From: CAWCAW01 sp963793645
GTDB lineage: Bacteria; Actinomycetota; Acidimicrobiia; Acidimicrobiales; UBA8190
Assembly: GCA_963793645.1 (NCBI GenBank)
Contig: CAWCAW010000001.1
Span: 1-64,000 of the forward strand
Reading direction: 5' to 3'
Length of the DNA: 64,000 bases
Below are positions 15,888 to 24,840 of the stretch, piece after piece. A program made the position numbers and the translations under genes. Every line of letters begins with the position of its first letter. The first letter of the stretch is position 1. Under the pieces are notes generated by a model that was not told the origin of the DNA, did no database searches, and saw only the letters and a program-made list of their open reading frames with translations.

Positions 15888-16370
15888 TCATCCTTCGAAG
15901 ACCGGTCCGAGTCGACGACTGAAGTACCGTTCGACCTCCCTAGCGAGGCCAGGTCGCTCAGCGAAAAAGATGTGATCCCGATCGAGGTTTTCGCACATCC
16001 AGGCTTTGACGCTGCCTTGATCAAGTTCTCGGATGCCCAAAAACGGCCAAAGCAGTCGCTCTGCGAGAAGACTTTTGGCCAGGGTGGAACCGTTCGAGTT
16101 GGGAAGATAGTGCTGGTAGCAGAACCGAGAAGCGCTCTTAGCTCCAGCCTTGCCGACTTTGAGCACTCGGTTCGGGCCAGCATCACATGTGGACCCGTAG
16201 GAGGGACTCAACGAAAACACGTAGACGGCAGAGTTCGCGGGTGGCAACTTGGAAGGCGGTCTGTGCGGTGCCGGCAGGTACTCGTGCCTCAGAACGGTGA
16301 TCGGATCGGGGAGGCCGACTCGCACCAAGGCGTCACTGAAGTCGTCCAGGAGGTGGCGTCCATCAATCAC
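15888..16370 (-). CDS. GIY-YIG-like nuclease-fold protein
   Basis: 160 aa. The segment SAVYVFSLSPSYG...NRVLKVGKAGAKSASRFCYQHYLP fits a divergent GIY-YIG core (VYVF for GIY, LKVGKA for YIG, and Arg in SRFCYQH), and the end, FFAERPGLAREVERYFSRRLGPVFEG, supplies the conserved Glu and the P-x-F/Y-E/N finish. Single-domain proteins of this type accompany restriction and defence loci. It sits downstream of the HARE-HTH and DUF262 genes in the same direction and may be part of the same island, although a 27-bp gap and a different style leave this open. Confidence 0.6.
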   Translation of the reverse strand: MIDGRHLLDDFSDALVRVGLPDPITVLRHEYLPAPHRPPSKLPPANSAVYVFSLSPSYGSTCDAGPNRVLKVGKAGAKSASRFCYQHYLPNSNGSTLAKSLLAERLLWPFLGIRELDQGSVKAWMCENLDRDHIFFAERPGLAREVERYFSRRLGPVFEG

Positions 16371-16397
16371 ATCGCCACCAGTGGTGCACCGTCAGGC

Positions 16398-16631
16398 CTA
16401 GTTCGCCCATCGGTAGCGACCCGAAGCCTCCGTTCGAAACCGCGCCTGTCCACCGGATTCAGCAGCATTGCGAATTTCCTTCCTCATCGCGGCTGCCATA
16501 TAGACCCAAGGTGTGTCGCTACTTGGGGTGATCAGCCCCTCAGCCACTGCTCGCTCGGCGATTTCTCGAACGGGGAGCGCCTGATCTGGGCTTTTGCGAA
16601 GGATCTCTGCTGCAGCATCCACCAACCGCAT
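16398..16631 (-). CDS. HARE-HTH (HB1/ASXL/restriction endonuclease-type) winged-helix protein
   Basis: 77 aa from the ATG at 16631, with AGAGGAG upstream. MRLVDAAAEILRKSPDQALPVREIAERAVAEGLI followed by PSSDTPWVYMAAAMRKEIRNA and RFRTEASGRYRW is the complete HARE-HTH fold, a winged helix found in restriction enzymes and chromatin proteins and proposed to recognise modified DNA. Here it is free-standing and lies just downstream of the DUF262/DUF1524 nuclease gene, so it may help target or regulate that enzyme. Strong domain assignment, inferred role. Confidence 0.75.
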   Translation of the reverse strand: MRLVDAAAEILRKSPDQALPVREIAERAVAEGLITPSSDTPWVYMAAAMRKEIRNAAESGGQARFRTEASGRYRWAN

Positions 16632-16746
16632 TCCGGTGCGCTCCTCTTGAGTTCTCGATAGAAATTTCGTATAGGTTCGTCTGGTGCTCCCAACATTGCC
16701 GACATGGGCTGGGTTTTGCAACCGCACTTACATCTTTAGGAGCCGT

Positions 16747-18708
16747 CTAGAGCGACCGTGGCTGGAGGGTCCAGACTTTCAGGGCGGTCTTGCTTAGCGC
16801 CTCTTGGCGGCGCTCGATTGCGGCCTTGGTCCAATCAGTAGTCGAATCGGCAACCAGAGCCTTGGGCAGTCGCAATTGGCTGTCTCCGAAACAAAACCGA
16901 GATCGACCAGACACGGTCGTCGCTCGGCCGGGATAGCTGCCTGTTTTCTTGGCCATGAAGTCATAGTTGCCAACCTCACTATTGATATTCGCCTCGAGGA
17001 GAAGGAGGTTGCCGATTCGATTGCGGTAGAGCTTGTGCTCATCGCTCCCGCGCAGAGGATCGGTGGGATCGCGCCACTTCTTCCATTCGGTCAGCCGAGT
17101 TCTACTTAGATTGCGGGGCAAAATATGCTCAATATTGTTTGTGTCCTGCCCATGCTCCGCTGGAACAAGTCCGCCGCGGCTCAATGACCGCTCGATCTCG
17201 TTCAAGATGTAAAACTGGATTGCGGTCCGGTTGGTGCCATACTCAGAAAAACGCTGCTCAAAGGTCGCGTCTGGATTGGCCTGGCGTAAGACTGAAGCGA
17301 TATCTGCCACGCCTTTACCTTCGAGGGTAAGCATGCGGGACACCTCGCCGATCGTGCGCTCCAGGCGGGACTCTTGTTCACCACCGACGGTAAGCATTCG
17401 AAATGCATAGTGGAGCCCAAGGCGGATGCACTTCGTCGCGCTATCCCAATCACCGGGCAAGAAGCGTTCGCCAGCAGCGAGGAGCAGCGGTCGCACCAGG
17501 CTGTAGCCGAGAACGGACACAATCGCGTCTACGGCTCTTCGACATGGCTCTGGCATAGCCGAGCCTGGAGCGGCTGCCATCAGGTCCCGAAGACCCTCTG
17601 CACGCTTCTGCCATTGCATGACTACCCCGACCACTTCATACCCGGTAGTCGCTGGTGCGATCTCATCTTGTGTCACAGTGACGTAGAGTTTGCGTAGCTC
17701 GGCTGGACCAACGAATGCAATGTGATGATGCCGCAAGAACGCCTGTGCATCTTGTTGGGGTGCAGCATCCAGCATCTTGCTCCAGGCGCTAGCAATTTGC
17801 TCATGCTCGACGCTCGTGGACCGATCGAATAGTTCAGCCTTAATCTTGTCGGCTTCTGATAGCTCAGTCCCGCGAGCATTCAACCAGCTAAACACGCTGT
17901 AAGAGAACTGCTCATTCGCGGTCTTTAGAACGACGACACCGAAGGCGTGCCGGAGAGTCACGTTGATGGCGCGAATCCAAGACAGCTCAGCCGGAGTCAC
18001 GGTGTCAGGCACAACGCCGTCCAATAACGCTTGCACATGCCGAAGCCCCACCAAAAGCCGGTTCTCCACGGGATGCTCAGATTTTCCCATCCGACTGTCA
18101 AGGCCTAGCCTCCGTGCGACAGCATCTCGGTCGTCTCTTGACGCAGAGTCAAGTACCAACTCCTCGAAGAACGGCTGAAGTCGAGGATCCAGCTCGAGCT
18201 TCGGTACTGGCTCACCATTGGCATCTCGACCGTACAACCAGTCGTCAAATGATTGAAGAAGGCTGTTCGCCTCGGATAACTCCTCACCGTGGAGCCCGCG
18301 ATCTGCGATCAGTTCGCGCAACCGAACCTTGAGACACGAAGCGACCAAACACAGGGCAGTCAGTCTTTGTTGTCCATCGACAATCATGCCGAGATCGTCA
18401 GATTGGTTGTCCTGCACGTCGAAGACAAGTGTTCCGAAGAAATGGGGCTGCTCTCTGGTTCGTCGTGGCGTCCAGCGACCATTTCCAACGACTTCATGGG
18501 TCCGACGAAGCGTGATCAGGAGATCCGAAACGAATTCGTCAATCTCCTTCTCGGTCCACGACCAAGGGCGCTGATTGGGTGGCACGACCAACACCCGCTC
18601 ATGCGGCGTCACCAGCGCACCCAGCATAGGGAGATCAACCATGAGGAGCTCCGCGACATCAATGACCTGAGGCGCGGGGTGGGTTGGTCCAGACCGAGGT
18701 CGCGGCAT
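16747..18708 (-). CDS. DUF262/DUF1524 nuclease (SspE/GmrSD type)
   Basis: About 653 aa from the ATG at 18708 (a later start near MVDLPMLG is possible). The N-terminal DUF262 domain has VVPPNQRPWSWTEKEIDEFVSDLL and, at about residues 109-115, the nucleotide-binding/PT-sensing signature IVDGQQRLTAL. The C-terminal DUF1524 HNH-type nuclease is visible as NNIEHILPRNLS (His about 528) and IGNLLLLEANINSEVGN. SspE uses this architecture, with NTPase stimulated by phosphorothioate DNA, to nick invading DNA; GmrSD targets glucosylated hydroxymethylcytosine. Directly downstream of the PT-associated methyltransferase and DndCDE, so an SspE-like PT-linked restriction role is inferred. No DndFGH genes are seen. 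Confidence 0.82.
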   Translation of the reverse strand: MPRPRSGPTHPAPQVIDVAELLMVDLPMLGALVTPHERVLVVPPNQRPWSWTEKEIDEFVSDLLITLRRTHEVVGNGRWTPRRTREQPHFFGTLVFDVQDNQSDDLGMIVDGQQRLTALCLVASCLKVRLRELIADRGLHGEELSEANSLLQSFDDWLYGRDANGEPVPKLELDPRLQPFFEELVLDSASRDDRDAVARRLGLDSRMGKSEHPVENRLLVGLRHVQALLDGVVPDTVTPAELSWIRAINVTLRHAFGVVVLKTANEQFSYSVFSWLNARGTELSEADKIKAELFDRSTSVEHEQIASAWSKMLDAAPQQDAQAFLRHHHIAFVGPAELRKLYVTVTQDEIAPATTGYEVVGVVMQWQKRAEGLRDLMAAAPGSAMPEPCRRAVDAIVSVLGYSLVRPLLLAAGERFLPGDWDSATKCIRLGLHYAFRMLTVGGEQESRLERTIGEVSRMLTLEGKGVADIASVLRQANPDATFEQRFSEYGTNRTAIQFYILNEIERSLSRGGLVPAEHGQDTNNIEHILPRNLSRTRLTEWKKWRDPTDPLRGSDEHKLYRNRIGNLLLLEANINSEVGNYDFMAKKTGSYPGRATTVSGRSRFCFGDSQLRLPKALVADSTTDWTKAAIERRQEALSKTALKVWTLQPRSL

Positions 18709-18780
18709 AGTAGATCGTACTGTAGAGGACGCCTCTGACGTGGGCCTTCTCGTCTTTGCGCCTAAGCCCAAACCCAATTA

Positions 18781-20253
18781 CTAGCTCGACACCGCCCTCG
18801 CCTTCTCGGCCTTGGAGCCTCGTATCAAACGGTGGCCTCGCAGCTCGACGTCTCGTTGGAGCAAGATCGTGTTCCAGTCGTCTCGTCGGCCGATCCGTTC
18901 GGGATCCTGATAGAGACCGGCCCGCTCCTCGCTTCTCGTGAGTTTCCGAAATTTGGAATAGCGGGGATCTGACGGATTCAGAAACTCCTCCTTCCGGTGA
19001 AGGATCGGTGGATTGGTCTGCTCTGACCAATCAGTCCATCTACCACTTAGGTGAGTCAGGTCAATCGCGAGACTTGAGTCGATTGCCGGGTGAGGATCCT
19101 TGTCAAATGAGGGGTACGACAAGAACGACACGCCCGCTCGATCGTGTCGCAACTTAACCAGAGTGGTTTCGGTGGGCATACCAGCCACCATCGCACCGCA
19201 CGCTGCGTACAAGCGAAGAAGCGGAGGAAGGTGCGGTTCGGCATCGACGTGGACGTAGAGGGCCGTGGGTGACGTCTTGCCAACTGGGCTTCGCCTCACC
19301 GCCGTTCGGATGTACTCCATCCTTCCCGTCGCCACGAGCAGTTGATCTGCGTCATCGGTTGCGGCTCGAAGGTTCCCGTACCACTGCTTCGTGTCCGCGA
19401 TTCGATCAGGTGGGAGATCCCTGAGCTTCGGTCCGCCGTGGAAGCGCTCAAGGGCGAGCACGACTAGGAGATCCAAGCGACGCTTCACTTGAGCCTGACT
19501 AAGTGTTTCGGGCGAGACTTCCTGACGCGCGGTGGCCAGTGCTCGGGAGAGTCTGCCGTAGGCAGCCTGGGCATCCTGACAAAGAGTGGGTTGTTCGTCG
19601 ATGGTCGGATTTCGGCCGTGATCCTCTAGAAAGCGGACGAGGCGCTGCAAGATCTCGCCGTCATCGTCTGGCCTCGTCGCACCGCCATACCGACGCGAGA
19701 GGTAGGCCGCTCGATCCCCCGTATTGCGAAACACGTACGCAACACCAGGCTGCACCGGAACAACACGAACCTGGAGGACGGCTTCCATCCAATCGCGTAA
19801 CTCCGCGGGACTGAAGAGGTGATGGAAGGTTCCTCGACGGGTAAGGGTGCCGTCTGCGTGGACATCACCGTCGAGGTGGCGAGCTTCATGGGTACTGCGC
19901 ACCGCAACAATCAGAGAGCGCTCCGCCAATTCGTATGCTCGTTGCAACGTCCGTGCTCGTTCGGCCGCGTCAGGAATGACATTCAGCACGTAGCTACAAA
20001 GGACGACATCGGCCGGCGCTGGCGGCGGCTCGGGTCGGTAGTGGGGATCCCACCCCCGTGCCTCGAAACCTGCCGCCTGCAGTCGGCGGACATCTCCCCC
20101 GCGGCCACACCCGAAGTCGAGGATTGTCCGGTCAGTAAAGAGGCCGTCGCCGACTGCTAGGCGTGCCGGAAGCGACAGCCCTGTACGGCCCATGGCCGTA
20201 AGTTCCGCCCGTATGCGCGGAGTTTCAGCTCGGTTCGTGGATGAGGCTGTCAC
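18781..20253 (-). CDS. DNA phosphorothioation-associated putative methyltransferase
   Basis: 490-aa protein of the family regularly found with Dnd genes. N-terminal IRAELTAMGRTGLSLPARLAVGDGLF is followed by motif I ILDFGCGRGGDVRRLQAAG and CSYVLNVIPDAAERARTLQRAYELAE; the middle and C-terminal parts (RRYGG, LALERFHGGPKLRDLP, YSKFRKLTRSEERAGLY) are the family-specific region. The reaction is not established; methylation of DNA or of a PT intermediate has been suggested. The start at 20253 overlaps the end of dndC by 29 bp. It lies between dndC and the SspE-like gene, supporting one operon. Confidence 0.85.
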   Translation of the reverse strand: MTASSTNRAETPRIRAELTAMGRTGLSLPARLAVGDGLFTDRTILDFGCGRGGDVRRLQAAGFEARGWDPHYRPEPPPAPADVVLCSYVLNVIPDAAERARTLQRAYELAERSLIVAVRSTHEARHLDGDVHADGTLTRRGTFHHLFSPAELRDWMEAVLQVRVVPVQPGVAYVFRNTGDRAAYLSRRYGGATRPDDDGEILQRLVRFLEDHGRNPTIDEQPTLCQDAQAAYGRLSRALATARQEVSPETLSQAQVKRRLDLLVVLALERFHGGPKLRDLPPDRIADTKQWYGNLRAATDDADQLLVATGRMEYIRTAVRRSPVGKTSPTALYVHVDAEPHLPPLLRLYAACGAMVAGMPTETTLVKLRHDRAGVSFLSYPSFDKDPHPAIDSSLAIDLTHLSGRWTDWSEQTNPPILHRKEEFLNPSDPRYSKFRKLTRSEERAGLYQDPERIGRRDDWNTILLQRDVELRGHRLIRGSKAEKARAVSS

Positions 20254-21328
20254 TGATCCAGACCTGTTTGATCAGCGCGACCTCTTCGGGAGAGATCAGT
20301 GGCTCCCCGAGTTCGTGCTGCAGGTGCAGCAGTTGATCGAGCACCTTTTCTCGCACTTCTAGTCGGAGGGGTCCGTTTCCCTCCATACCGTTACGACGGA
20401 CTTTCTCGCGGTAGACGCCCTGCTCGTCGTCACGAAGTTCGATCAGCCAATCCCTCATCGCGGCCATACCCATGTACTCAGAGTGACCGGACCCGATGAA
20501 GCCTTCGATCGACTTGTCGCGGTCGACCACGGTGCACACCCAACAACCGAATCGGCTGTTGCCACACGGCTTAGTTGTCTCGTCGAGCACAAGGGCGCAC
20601 TCGCCACTGTTGGCTTCCTTGTAGAGGTTCTGCAATTGCCGGTGATGGCCGCCCCACGGTGCGGGTGTGAGGGCGAGGTATTCCCAGACTTCGTCGGTGG
20701 TGAGGTCCCGGATGGGCGCCCACATCCAAGCGCCTTTGATTGTCGTGTGAGGGTTGATGGCCCCTCCCATTGCTATGTGTTTTCGTATCGATCGGGCTCG
20801 GGACGCCGATTCGTTGATGCGGCTACCTACGAGCACCAGAACACTGCCGTGCTCCGCGATCTGCTCGACCAAAAAGGCATTGGAAGGACGGATCTTGAGT
20901 CGGTCAGTGCACCACCGGAAGTTTCTGGTCGGTGCTGGATAGCCGTAGCCGATAAGGCGGACCCAAAACGTCTGGTCTAGTTGCGGTCGTACAAGATGCG
21001 AGCTGAGCGGCATGCCGAGTGCTCGGGCACCCGTCTCGATGGCAGCGAGCTGACTGGCAACGAATTCGCTGATGGCCGGCGTCTCGACCTGTGTATCGGA
21101 TGCGAGCAGATGGACTGGGCGGGTGCGCCGGGACGGTCGAACACGCTGCAGTGCTTCAAAGACGAGATGGGCGACAAGCGTCGAATCCTTGCCTCCGCTG
21201 AACGCGACGACCCACGGGCGAGGGTCTGCGTCATCTTGGTATTGGCGAACCAACTGGTCGAGGACTGTTTGGACGCGCGCTGCCGTGTCTGGGGCGATTG
21301 AAATGGTCGGCTGGATCACCGTAGTCAC
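20225..21328 (-). CDS. dndC: DndC, DNA phosphorothioation sulfurtransferase
   Basis: 367-aa PAPS reductase/ATP pyrophosphatase family protein that activates DNA for sulfur insertion in phosphorothioate modification. The PP-loop SGGKDST is at residues 44-50; FRWCTDRLKI at 137-146 and the cysteines at about 244, 255, 262 and 265 (CGNSRFGCWVC) would hold the [4Fe-4S] cluster. Family blocks QLQNLYKEANSGECALV and KSIEGFI are present. It is translationally coupled to dndE (ATGA at 21325-21328). Sulfur must come from a cysteine desulfurase (DndA or housekeeping IscS), which is not in this window. Confidence 0.95.
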   Translation of the reverse strand: MTTVIQPTISIAPDTAARVQTVLDQLVRQYQDDADPRPWVVAFSGGKDSTLVAHLVFEALQRVRPSRRTRPVHLLASDTQVETPAISEFVASQLAAIETGARALGMPLSSHLVRPQLDQTFWVRLIGYGYPAPTRNFRWCTDRLKIRPSNAFLVEQIAEHGSVLVLVGSRINESASRARSIRKHIAMGGAINPHTTIKGAWMWAPIRDLTTDEVWEYLALTPAPWGGHHRQLQNLYKEANSGECALVLDETTKPCGNSRFGCWVCTVVDRDKSIEGFIGSGHSEYMGMAAMRDWLIELRDDEQGVYREKVRRNGMEGNGPLRLEVREKVLDQLLHLQHELGEPLISPEEVALIKQVWISDSLIHEPS

Positions 21329-22182
21329 GGGTGGATGGCCTCCTCTCCGAGGCGACGACCGATGGTCGACGGTTTGGGTTTCCCACGGCCTGCGGTAACA
21401 AGACCGAGAGCAACAAGAAACGGAATCGATGGTTCGTCCCGAGGAACCGACTCACCGGCCAACAGGTGCGAGAAGGTCGCTCGGTCGGTAGTGGTCAGGC
21501 CGAGGCGGTTAACACCCCATTGCTCATGGAGGATACCCAGGGCAGCAGACTCAGTAAGGGGACGGTTACCTCGGCGCTTGCGGGACTCAGTAGCGAGTCG
21601 ATCAGCGACCGTGTCGAGCTGTCTCTGGTCCAGGCGGGCAGCCATGGCGACGAGGCGGCAGACTTCGGTCGACCAGCGAGGGAAGCTCCGTCCGACGGCA
21701 GCTGCAAGCTCGTCTCGAAGGCTGTCCCCCAGTCCGGCTCGTCGCACCCTGCGGGCAGCGGACGGGTCGGCGGTCTTGTGAGCAGCCAGCTGCTCTGCGA
21801 GGGCATGCAAGGCGTCACCACCGCTACTGGCATCCTCTAGTAGTCGAAGTCCCCTGGCCCAATGCCTCGTAATTTCTGCTCGATAGTCGATGAACTCCCG
21901 GTCATCGCATTTCGCGAGAAGGGCGAGCAAGAGGGCGGCCTGGCGAGGGCGACCGAGTAGAACCGTGCCCTTGATCTCCTTGGTCCGTCCGGTCTTTGAT
22001 GGCTCATAATCGGCATGAGGCGCATCGCTTCCGAGGGTGATACTTCGGACAATGGCAAGCCGAGACAGCACGTTTTCGGCTTCAAGGCCGGACTGGCGGG
22101 TCAGGCGGCGGAGGCGTTGGGCATCGGCACCGGCCAGGTGGTACGTCGCGCGCAGTGCTGGTTCGACGATGACAGTGGTCAT
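21325..22182 (-). CDS. dndE: DndE-like protein with long C-terminal extension
   Basis: 285 aa from the ATG at 22182, which overlaps the dndD stop. Residues 12-125 match DndE (LRRLTRQSGLEAENVLSRLAIVRSI, GTVLLGRPRQAALLLALLAKC); DndE binds nicked DNA as a basic helical protein in the DndCDE complex. Normal DndE is about 110-130 aa; here a further 160 residues follow (RRVRRAGLGDSLRDELAAAVGRSFPRW, LAMAARLDQRQLD, ending in a proline-rich basic tail) that are helical and unlike any domain I know. The extension probably adds a DNA or protein contact. The frame is continuous, so this is a natural fusion or an expansion. Confidence 0.8.
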   Translation of the reverse strand: MTTVIVEPALRATYHLAGADAQRLRRLTRQSGLEAENVLSRLAIVRSITLGSDAPHADYEPSKTGRTKEIKGTVLLGRPRQAALLLALLAKCDDREFIDYRAEITRHWARGLRLLEDASSGGDALHALAEQLAAHKTADPSAARRVRRAGLGDSLRDELAAAVGRSFPRWSTEVCRLVAMAARLDQRQLDTVADRLATESRKRRGNRPLTESAALGILHEQWGVNRLGLTTTDRATFSHLLAGESVPRDEPSIPFLVALGLVTAGRGKPKPSTIGRRLGEEAIHP

Positions 22183-24203
22183 GATGCGGCGACCTCCAGA
22201 TATTGGTCGATCGTGATCGAGCTGGCACCCGCCTTGTCGCACTCGATTCGATACGTCGCAGCCACTGCTGGTTCGGCGAACCGAAACAGATCATCAACGA
22301 CCTCTTCGTCGGTGGAAAAGACGATGACTTGGCGACCCAGGTTCGGCCAGAAATCTCGGACAACAGCGCGTCGATGGTGGCTATCGAGTCGGGCCAAGGG
22401 TGTGTCGACAAATACTGGAATCGGGTTGTCGGCAGCGGCCAGCACGGCGTCGATGAAGGCCATGGCGGCAAGCTGGTGCTCCCCGGCGGACGGCAACTCA
22501 ACGTCACTTCCGTCTTCGCCAAGGAGGTGAGTGACATGGGTTTTCGGATCGATCACGACGTCGGCCACCAGATTGTCCTTGCGCATCAGGGTACGGAGGT
22601 TGTGGAGCATGCGGACTTGGACCGCCTGGGACGCCTCGGCGCGGGCTTCAGCGAGAAACTCTTCGAGTGCTGCCACGGTGGCGTCGGCGGTTGACAGCCA
22701 GCGGTGGTCGTCATCGGTCACGTTAAGTCGAGCTTCCATACTGGCGAGCTGACTTCGAAGCGAAGCAAGCTCGCTGTCCTGCTCGTCAACCTGTGCGCGG
22801 AGTCGTTCAGCGGTGGCTCGCTGCTCACCCAGCAAGACGTTGAGCTCATCTCGCCGTCGCAATACCTGAGCGGTAGTGCTGTCTCGATCCGCGGCGGCGA
22901 GCAGGTCCTCCATCTCTCGAATTCGGCGGTCGATACGCAACAGGTCGGCCGCGAGCTCTTGAACGTCGGTAAGGTCGCGATGGGTCCCCGAGATCGCCGC
23001 CCTGACGTCGGCCAGCTCAGCGTCGGAGAACTGCCCGAGACTGTCTCCTTGGGCCTCGACGGTGGCGGCATCCAGGTCGTTCTGGCGTTCGTTCACCGCG
23101 GTTTGAAGCCAAGCGCCGAACTCCTTAACCGGTGACGCACCAACCTTGCGGCGAAGCGACCGATCAGCAGTGAGGCGTTCGGCCAAGCTCTCCACCGCCT
23201 CGAGTTCAAGCTTGAGTCGATCGCGCCCCGTTCGCTGTTCACCTTGCGCAACGACATCGTCACTAAGCGACGGGAGCACCTCGAAAGCTGGCCAGAGATA
23301 CAGCCACTCGCTGAGGTGGCGACCAAGTCGAGACCGCAGCCCGCCTCTCTGTTCTCGCAGCCCGACCAGATCAGCGGAAAGTTGTCCGGGCGTGGCGGCG
23401 GCCGCGAGCACGGCATCGAAGGTCGCAGCGAGTTGATCCAGCTCACGCTGCATGCGTTCTTGAGCTTCCTCAGCCTGACCGAGTTCTCCGGCCATCGCCG
23501 ATCGTCGTTCTTTGTGGTCGTCCGACTCCTTGCGAAGGTCCTCGTAGATCGCGAGCTGGGCTGGGTTTGCGTGGGCCAAGCGCCGATCGCGGGCTAGGCG
23601 CTCGACTTCGGTACGCATCCGCTCGACGGCGTCGAGATTGAGGAGTCGGTCAAGCGCACTGCGGACCGCAGTAGCCGAAAGCGTGTCGTCAAGCTGTCGC
23701 ACCCGTTCTCCGTCGAACACTGCGAAGTCGAGGAGGTGGCGAGGGAGAACCTGGTCGATCAGGGCCTGAGCGTCCTCGCCAACAAGCAGGTCAGTGTCCT
23801 TACCGACTTCCTCGCGGACCTCAATCTGCTCTTCAAGGAATCGACCAGCAGCGTCGAACCACCACGACCGGGTGACGGTCAGCTGGCCCGACCCATCGCT
23901 GATCTGCACCGACGTCTTCATCTGATCCGCGCCAGCTGCTCTAGCGGATTGGTTGAACGCCGCCCGAAGCCACCGGTGGTAACGGTCTCTGGCACCTCGG
24001 CCACCGTCGAACAGTCCGGGAATGCCCGCGGCTCGTTCCCCGTGGAGTGCCAAGACGACACCTTGGGCCAGGCTGGTCTTGCCAGACCCGTTTAGGCCCC
24101 CGAACAGGTAGACGGGCTTGGCCGCCCCCCGATCGGGCAAGACCACCCGGTGATCCCCGACGAACGACTTGAAGTTGGTGAGCCCGAAGGCAAGCAGCCT
24201 CAT
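22179..24203 (-). CDS. dndD: DndD, SMC/Rad50-like ATPase of DNA phosphorothioation
   Basis: 674 aa. The ABC-type head begins MRLLAFGLTNFKSFVGDHRVV with Walker A GLNGSGKTS at 36-44; a long coiled coil lies between about residues 190 and 500 (LARDRRLAHANPAQLAIYEDLRKESDDHKERR, ELNVLLGEQRATAERLRAQ), followed by the LSAGE-like signature PSAGEHQLAAMAFIDAVLAAADNPIPVFVDTPLARLD carrying Walker B. DndD supplies ATPase activity that nicks or opens DNA for sulfur insertion by DndC. It overlaps the small gene upstream and dndE downstream by 4 bp each. Confidence 0.93.
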   Translation of the reverse strand: MRLLAFGLTNFKSFVGDHRVVLPDRGAAKPVYLFGGLNGSGKTSLAQGVVLALHGERAAGIPGLFDGGRGARDRYHRWLRAAFNQSARAAGADQMKTSVQISDGSGQLTVTRSWWFDAAGRFLEEQIEVREEVGKDTDLLVGEDAQALIDQVLPRHLLDFAVFDGERVRQLDDTLSATAVRSALDRLLNLDAVERMRTEVERLARDRRLAHANPAQLAIYEDLRKESDDHKERRSAMAGELGQAEEAQERMQRELDQLAATFDAVLAAAATPGQLSADLVGLREQRGGLRSRLGRHLSEWLYLWPAFEVLPSLSDDVVAQGEQRTGRDRLKLELEAVESLAERLTADRSLRRKVGASPVKEFGAWLQTAVNERQNDLDAATVEAQGDSLGQFSDAELADVRAAISGTHRDLTDVQELAADLLRIDRRIREMEDLLAAADRDSTTAQVLRRRDELNVLLGEQRATAERLRAQVDEQDSELASLRSQLASMEARLNVTDDDHRWLSTADATVAALEEFLAEARAEASQAVQVRMLHNLRTLMRKDNLVADVVIDPKTHVTHLLGEDGSDVELPSAGEHQLAAMAFIDAVLAAADNPIPVFVDTPLARLDSHHRRAVVRDFWPNLGRQVIVFSTDEEVVDDLFRFAEPAVAATYRIECDKAGASSITIDQYLEVAAS

Positions 24204-24406
24204 GGCCGGTCACCCAGGTCGCTGACCAGTGCTTCGATTTGACTGTCGGAAAGGCGACGACGTCGATTGCGGGCGTGGCGGCGAATGTCCGCGACGAACT
24301 CCACCAGTCCTTCTTCAGATAGGCCATGGCGGCTCGCAATCCGTCGCAACCTGGTCGTTTCATCAACAGGTGATGTGTCCAAATCGGTAGTGGTTTTCCT
24401 GGTCAT
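24200..24406 (-). CDS. Small helical protein preceding dndD
   Basis: 68 aa from the ATG at 24406; an earlier start at 24448 is possible. It is basic and helical: LRRIASRHGLSEEGLVEFVADIRRHARNRRRRLSDSQIEALVSDLGDRP, with the last part like a short DNA-binding helix pair. Its stop overlaps the dndD start (ATGA at 24200-24203). Position and coupling suggest an accessory or antitoxin-like subunit of the Dnd complex. No family recognised. Confidence 0.55.
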   Translation of the reverse strand: MTRKTTTDLDTSPVDETTRLRRIASRHGLSEEGLVEFVADIRRHARNRRRRLSDSQIEALVSDLGDRP

Positions 24407-24473
24407 CGCATTGACCTTCCCTCTGCGGGCCAGCGGGTGCAAGCCCATCGACGGAGAATGGTCGTTCCGCGCA

Positions 24474-24779
24474 CTAGGAAGTCACCTCCAAGGCGGTGAG
24501 CACGGCATATTCAACCGTCGCTTGCCTTGACAGGCCGTTGGCCGCTCGCCAGCGGTCGGCCTCATCAGCAACTTGGACAGGTAAACGGAGGGTGATCTCG
24601 ACCGTACCGTGGTCCCGCGCTGGACGGTCCAGCTTGGGCACTTCGGTCCGCTGGATCAGGTGTTCAAGAGCCTCGGCCACGGCCCCGGTCAGCCCCCGGT
24701 GGCCGCAGCGACCGGTGAGGGCAGCGTGGAGGTCCGCCGGGAACTGGATGCTGTTCCAGTTGCGCCGCGGCTGGGTCAT
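24474..24779 (-). CDS. Ribbon-helix-helix-like DNA-binding protein (two repeats)
   Basis: 101 aa from the ATG at 24779. Two similar units are visible: NSIQFPADLHAALTGRC...LTGAVAEALEHLIQR and TVEITLRLPVQVADEADRWRAANGLSRQATVEYAVLTALE, each a beta strand followed by two helices as in Arc/MetJ-type regulators. A duplicated RHH would act as a pseudo-dimer repressor. It is the first gene of the dnd transcription unit and lies downstream of a strong terminator, so it is likely the local regulator. The canonical DndB repressor is absent, and this protein may take its place. Confidence 0.6.
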   Translation of the reverse strand: MTQPRRNWNSIQFPADLHAALTGRCGHRGLTGAVAEALEHLIQRTEVPKLDRPARDHGTVEITLRLPVQVADEADRWRAANGLSRQATVEYAVLTALEVTS

Positions 24780-24840
24780 AAGTTCCAGGATGTCAGGTGG
24801 GTGGGTCGGTGGGTGGGATATAGCCGACGACCTGGGAAGA

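Noticed and set aside
24780..24830. GGTGGGTGGGTCGGTGGGTGGG-like short tandem repeats considered as CRISPR or iteron
   Set aside because: Very short and not regularly spaced; only local G/T-rich leader of the RHH gene.
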